This document shows, piece by piece, positions 15,242-18,380 of a stretch of 18,380 nt of DNA (its first letter is position 1; every line of letters starts with the position of its first letter). The stretch is from the NCBI GenBank assembly GCA_937893945.1, contig CALCTA010000166.1, positions 1 through 18,380 of the forward strand. Direction: 5' to 3'. The DNA is from an uncultured Clostridia bacterium. Its GTDB lineage: Bacteria; Bacillota; Clostridia; Oscillospirales; CAG-272. A program made the position numbers and the translations under genes. The notes under the pieces are model-generated. The model worked only from the letters and a program-made list of their open reading frames with translations. It did no database searches and was not told the DNA's origin.

Positions 15242-15282
15242 AAAAATGCGCTTGTAACGATAACCGTTACAAGCGCATTTTT
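15242..15282. terminator. Strong bidirectional hairpin between convergent genes
   Basis: A perfect 18-bp stem (15242-15259 with 15265-15282) closes a 5-nt loop ATAAC. The arms end in A5 and T5, so the structure works as a terminator in both directions. It lies between the CarD-family stop (15238) and the stop of the minus-strand exporter gene (15295). Confidence 0.92.
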
Positions 15283-15294
15283 ATCATAACAGAA

Positions 15295-16596
15295 CTATTC
15301 TTTTTTTGCTTTTTTCTTTTTAATCGCCTCTAAGGCGTGGAGAGTCATTCCTACGGCGATAGATGCAAGGCTGAGACCGAGCGCTATACCGAGCACGGTC
15401 TGTCCCGTAACCTTGAGAGAATTGAGAGAGCCCTCAAAGTTCATCGAGAGAAGATGGAACATAGAATAGTAGAGCGCACTTCCGGGAACTATCGGGATAG
15501 CGCAAGGGAAAAGGAAGAGAACCGTGGGGGCGCGGAAAACACGGGCGCTGACCTCGGAGAATATCGCCATAAATAGTGCCGCGATAAACGAGGCGAGAAG
15601 CACGTTTGCGCCAAGATATACCGAAAGCTCGTAGGCGATGTAGGTTAACAGACCGCCGAGCGCCGCCACAGGCAAACGCGAGGGAGCGAGCTTGAATATC
15701 AGCGCAAAGCCGACAGTACCTGCAATAGAGCTTATCAGTCCTGCAATAATTCTTCCTATCTCACCAAAGGGCAGACCTGTGGGAGCGGCAGGGCAGTATT
15801 TTCCAAGCATAAGGATCGCTATGGCGTAGCCTATAGCTATTATTACCGCGGTAATACAAGCCTGAACGACCTTGAGAGTTCCTGAGAGCGTGTCGCCGCC
15901 AAGCAGGTCTCGCATAGCGTTACCGAGGGAAAGTCCTGGGATAAGCAGCATTATAGTGCCGATAGCCACCATGTCCATGCTCTCACCCACTCCTATTATA
16001 ACGAGAACGCAGGAGAGCACTCCTCCAATAAAGGAGAGAAGCAGAGTCTTTGTTATGTCGTTGAAGTATTCGTTATGTATCCTGTCGAGAAGCGCGACTA
16101 TCACGCCAATAAGACCTGCCGCAATAAAATCACGTATCGAGCCACCGAAGAATACCGCAAATCCGCCTGCCGCAAAGATATGACCGATAACTGTAAGCAG
16201 AAAGGGATATTTGCGCTTTTTCTTTATCTCTCTTATCTCGGCGTCAACTATATCGAAATCAGGAGTTTCTACGCATATGCGGCGCGAGAGAGCGTTATAA
16301 CGCTCAAGGCATAGCAAATGGTTTGATATGTTTGTTATACGGCGGTTTTGCGAGGAATAGCTTCCGTCGCTCATACGGATAGCGGCAACGATCAGGCAAT
16401 TTATAGAGAAGACCTCCGCGTGAGCCGCGCCGTACGCCTTGCATATTTTTTCGATGGTGATCTCAACGCGTCTCACCTCCGCGCCGCTCTTGAGCAATCC
16501 CTCGCCGATATCAAGCGCGATTCGCAGGATATTGTCGGCTCGGCTGTCAGAGTTTACGGTAGGGGTCATGAGCGCCAATTTTTCAAATTTCGTCAA
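15295..16596 (-). CDS. Threonine/serine exporter family membrane protein (ThrE-like, both domains fused)
   Basis: This protein has 433 residues if it starts at the TTG at 16596, which lies 8 nt after GGAG. Upstream in-frame ATGs have no such site and overlap the previous gene. The N-terminal soluble part of about 110 residues (LKSGAEVRRVEITIEKICKAYG) matches the ThrE domain. About ten membrane segments follow, in two groups, the second beginning near GLPFGEIGRIIAGLISS. ThrE in Corynebacterium exports threonine and serine using the proton gradient. In many other bacteria the two halves are separate proteins; here both are in one chain. The C-terminus is a Lys-rich cytoplasmic tail. It is the second gene of a minus-strand operon, 16 nt after the PAP2 gene. 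The substrate is inferred from the family only. Confidence 0.85.
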   Translation of the reverse strand: MTKFEKLALMTPTVNSDSRADNILRIALDIGEGLLKSGAEVRRVEITIEKICKAYGAAHAEVFSINCLIVAAIRMSDGSYSSQNRRITNISNHLLCLERYNALSRRICVETPDFDIVDAEIREIKKKRKYPFLLTVIGHIFAAGGFAVFFGGSIRDFIAAGLIGVIVALLDRIHNEYFNDITKTLLLSFIGGVLSCVLVIIGVGESMDMVAIGTIMLLIPGLSLGNAMRDLLGGDTLSGTLKVVQACITAVIIAIGYAIAILMLGKYCPAAPTGLPFGEIGRIIAGLISSIAGTVGFALIFKLAPSRLPVAALGGLLTYIAYELSVYLGANVLLASFIAALFMAIFSEVSARVFRAPTVLFLFPCAIPIVPGSALYYSMFHLLSMNFEGSLNSLKVTGQTVLGIALGLSLASIAVGMTLHALEAIKKKKAKKE

Positions 16597-16612
16597 ATTA
16601 AGATCTCCTTTG

Positions 16613-17302
16613 TCAGTCTTGCGCGTCATTAGCGCTTTCACTCTTGTTTTTTTTGAAAAGAGAACGGATATCAAAGTTCAGGGCAAAGCCGAAAAGCTTA
16701 TTGTCCGAGTGCTTTTCCAAAACGTTCCAGATAAGCCTTGTAAGGAAGAAGGCTATCCCCGCCGCCACAGAGCCTACGATAAACGCCGCGAGGACGTCTG
16801 AGGGATAGTGAACGACGAGATAATTTCTTGAAAAGCCCATAATTATAGCGTAGAACGCCGTAGGTGCAACTATCCATTTATACTTCTTGAAGAAGCAGAG
16901 GCAGATGGCGAGCATAGGCGCTACCGCCGCTGTTGTGTGTCCCGAGGGGAAAGAAAATTCACTCTCAAGATGCGCGCCTGCGAATTGCCACCACTCATTG
17001 AATGCTTCAACTCCCGAAGCATAAGGGCGAGGACGGGCAACTATATTCTTGATTGCCACGTTTGTAAATAGAGCGCCAACGCCGACTGCGAGTATCATAC
17101 ACACTCCGCACTTTCTCGTCTTGGGGAAAAGCAGAAGTATAAACGCGAGAGCGAAGCTGAAATATCCGTTGTCGCCGATAAAGGCGAGGAACTCCATTAT
17201 AGGTCCGAATATTCCGCCCGCAGTCTCTGCGAGCGTGTGGCAGAACTGAAGTATAGCGTAGTCAAAGCCGAAGAAGGCTTCATTTATCCAATTAGCTATC
17301 AT
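16613..17302 (-). CDS. PAP2-superfamily membrane phosphatase
   Basis: This 229-residue membrane protein has the three PAP2 phosphatase motifs: KNIVARPRPY (the KxxxxxxRP type), FPSGHTTA (PSGH) and SRNYLVVHYPSD (SRxxxxxHxxxD). The catalytic His are those in PSGH and the third motif. Five or six membrane segments surround them. Such enzymes remove phosphate from lipid phosphates, for example phosphatidic acid or undecaprenyl diphosphate, at the outer face of the membrane. The start is the ATG at 17302, 6 nt after GGAG; an upstream in-frame TTG overlaps that site and is rejected. It leads the operon with the ThrE-like gene and has its own promoter at 17356-17384. The exact lipid substrate cannot be told from the sequence. 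Confidence 0.9.
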   Translation of the reverse strand: MIANWINEAFFGFDYAILQFCHTLAETAGGIFGPIMEFLAFIGDNGYFSFALAFILLLFPKTRKCGVCMILAVGVGALFTNVAIKNIVARPRPYASGVEAFNEWWQFAGAHLESEFSFPSGHTTAAVAPMLAICLCFFKKYKWIVAPTAFYAIIMGFSRNYLVVHYPSDVLAAFIVGSVAAGIAFFLTRLIWNVLEKHSDNKLFGFALNFDIRSLFKKNKSESANDAQD

Positions 17303-17355
17303 TTTTATCTCCAAAAATTTTATTTGGCTACGTCTTTATTTTTTCTTGCTTTAAT

Positions 17356-17384
17356 ATCCTATCACAAAGCAAGCAAAAAGTCAA
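17356..17384 (-). promoter_or_regulatory. Sigma-A promoter for the PAP2-exporter operon
   Basis: Read on the minus strand, TTGACT (17384-17379) and TAGGAT (17361-17356) have a 17-nt spacer, with TGA before the -10 box. It lies about 55 nt from the PAP2 start codon. Confidence 0.75.
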
Positions 17385-17421
17385 TAACTATAATAAAAAA
17401 TGAAATTCGATTTTTTGCTAC

Positions 17422-17450
17422 TTGACACGGGCGGCGGAGAGTGATATAAT
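17422..17450 (+). promoter_or_regulatory. Consensus sigma-A promoter for the GDPD-like gene
   Basis: Perfect TTGACA (17422-17427) and TATAAT (17445-17450) boxes have a 17-nt spacer and a TGA extended -10 element. It is back to back with the PAP2 promoter, the two -35 boxes being 37 nt apart. The intergenic region 17303-17475 holds nothing else I can identify. Confidence 0.93.
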
Positions 17451-17475
17451 TTTAAAAAAACCAAGGAGGTTTATT

Positions 17476-18261
17476 ATGGCAAAATTACAGGCACACAGAG
17501 GCGTCAGCTCGGAGTATCCCGAGAACACAATGGCGGCGTTCAGAGCTTCGGTCAACGAGGGCTACGATTATATAGAATTTGATCCCAAATACACATCCGA
17601 CGGAGAGATAGTGATACTTCACGATCACACGCTTGACCGTACCGCGAGAAAGTCCGACGGAAGCCGCGTAGAGAAGGGAACTGATATACGAAGCATAACG
17701 CTCGAAGAGGCGAGATCCTATGATTACGGTCTTTGGTTCTCAGAGGATTTCAGGGGAGAGCAGATACCTCTCCTTACCGACCTTCTCGACTATGCGCGCG
17801 AGAGCGGAATTCCTGTAAAGATAGATAACGTGTGGGAGACCTTCCCCGAGGAGATAAGAGCAAAGCTCTTTGATATCGTGGCAAGCTACGGTGAGAGCAT
17901 ACACGTAGGATTTACCTGCGCGAGACTTGATACTATGGCAGCTGCGGCAAAGCGCTTCCCCTATGCCGACATACATTATGACGGCGGAGATCTCTCGGCA
18001 GAGCGACTTGACGAGGTGGCAAAGATAGCTCGTGGACATCACCTTTACGTTTGGGTGTGCTACGATTGCGAGATGACCTCGTGGTTTAAGGGAACTAAAG
18101 CAACTCCCGACGTTTGCCGCTTTGTCCGTCAGTACGGAGAGCTTGGCGTGTGGATAATTTCAACGCGCGAGGAGCTTGAGGTAGCGGTGCGCGAGCTTGA
18201 CGCCGAGATAATCGAGACCACGGGACATATCAAGCCCGAATGGATAGCAGAGATAAAGTAA
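17476..18261 (+). CDS. Glycerophosphodiester phosphodiesterase-like protein
   Basis: This 261-residue protein starts at the ATG at 17476, 6 nt after AAGGAGG. It has the GDPD-family opening: HRG with His7, ENT (residues 16-18), the metal pair Glu34 and Asp36 in IEFD, and His49-Asp50 in ILHDHTLDRT. The family splits glycerophosphodiesters into glycerol-3-phosphate and an alcohol, recycling phospholipid head groups. The next motif, normally IE(I/L)K with a metal-binding Glu, here reads KIDNVW, so Asp117 replaces the Glu and Val replaces the Lys. The usual late Trp motif appears as VWVCYD. No signal peptide is seen, so the protein is probably cytoplasmic, as for UgpQ. The fold is sure; normal catalytic activity is less so. 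Its divergent neighbour, the PAP2 phosphatase, also suggests lipid turnover. Confidence 0.88.
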   Translation: MAKLQAHRGVSSEYPENTMAAFRASVNEGYDYIEFDPKYTSDGEIVILHDHTLDRTARKSDGSRVEKGTDIRSITLEEARSYDYGLWFSEDFRGEQIPLLTDLLDYARESGIPVKIDNVWETFPEEIRAKLFDIVASYGESIHVGFTCARLDTMAAAAKRFPYADIHYDGGDLSAERLDEVAKIARGHHLYVWVCYDCEMTSWFKGTKATPDVCRFVRQYGELGVWIISTREELEVAVRELDAEIIETTGHIKPEWIAEIK

Positions 18262-18331
18262 AGCAAAAGGCTGACTCAAAAGCGTGATGTTCTTATCGGA
18301 GAAATACGAAACATTTACCTAACACCACACG

Positions 18332-18379
18332 GTAGGGGCGAACTGTGTTCGCCCGCGGGAGACCGCAGGTCTCCCCTAC
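18332..18379. repeat. GC-rich double-hairpin intergenic repeat
   Basis: The outer arms GTAGGGG (18332-18338) and CCCCTAC (18373-18379) are inverted repeats. Inside are two perfect 8-bp hairpins: GGGCGAAC (18336-18343) with GTTCGCCC (18347-18354), loop TGT, and GGGAGACC (18357-18364) with GGTCTCCC (18368-18375), loop GCA. The whole could fold as a cruciform or three-way junction. It resembles small dispersed palindromic units found between genes in clostridial genomes. Only one copy is in the window and the right edge may cut it. The bases 18262-18331 between the GDPD-like gene and the repeat show no gene or terminator. Confidence 0.8.
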
Positions 18380-18380
18380 G

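Overview
The window looks like a piece of chromosome from an anaerobic Gram-positive gut-type bacterium of the Clostridia (Oscillospirales-like). This is an inference. The supporting signs are strong AAGGAGG-type ribosome binding sites, consensus sigma-A promoters, lipoproteins with Gram-positive-style lipoboxes, an oxygen-sensitive glycyl-radical pyruvate formate-lyase, a clostridial-type ECF sigma/anti-sigma pair, and a ZTP riboswitch close to those of Fusobacterium and Clostridia. I see no phage, transposase, integrase, CRISPR array, tRNA or rRNA. It reads as ordinary core and near-core chromosome with a few poorly described surface and regulatory genes.

Layout. 1-2156: the 3' part of a secreted, membrane-anchored metallophosphoesterase, cut by the window edge. 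2244-4192: an ECF-like sigma factor overlapping by 4 nt a membrane-anchored putative anti-sigma factor with a large outside domain. 4298-4528: a 76-residue protein of unknown function with its own strong promoter and terminator. 4639-7295: an M32 carboxypeptidase followed by two tandemly duplicated lipoproteins, ending at a hairpin shared with a convergent amidase-like gene (7332-7907, minus strand).

8005-14572 is the centre of the window. A consensus promoter and a ZTP (pfl-motif) riboswitch with an intrinsic terminator precede pflB and pflA. These are followed without a visible terminator by an SbcD/YhaO-like nuclease and a YhaN-like SMC-type ATPase whose coiled coil is interrupted by a membrane hairpin. 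The riboswitch probably links the purine intermediate ZTP, a sign of 10-formyl-tetrahydrofolate shortage, to formate production. The downstream repair-type genes may be co-transcribed.

14702-15238 encodes a CarD-family RNA-polymerase-binding regulator. It converges on a minus-strand operon (17302 down to 15295) of a PAP2 phosphatase and a ThrE-type exporter, with a perfect 18-bp hairpin between them. Divergent from the PAP2 gene is a glycerophosphodiester phosphodiesterase-like gene (17476-18261) with a changed metal-site motif. The window ends in a GC-rich double-hairpin repeat (18332-18379) that looks like a dispersed intergenic element.

Most of these genes belong to known families. The items most worth a second look are the riboswitch-led pflBA-yhaO-yhaN arrangement, the membrane-hairpin ATPase, the orphan 76-residue protein, the duplicated lipoproteins, the cysteine-containing C-terminal anchor of the first gene and the terminal repeat.
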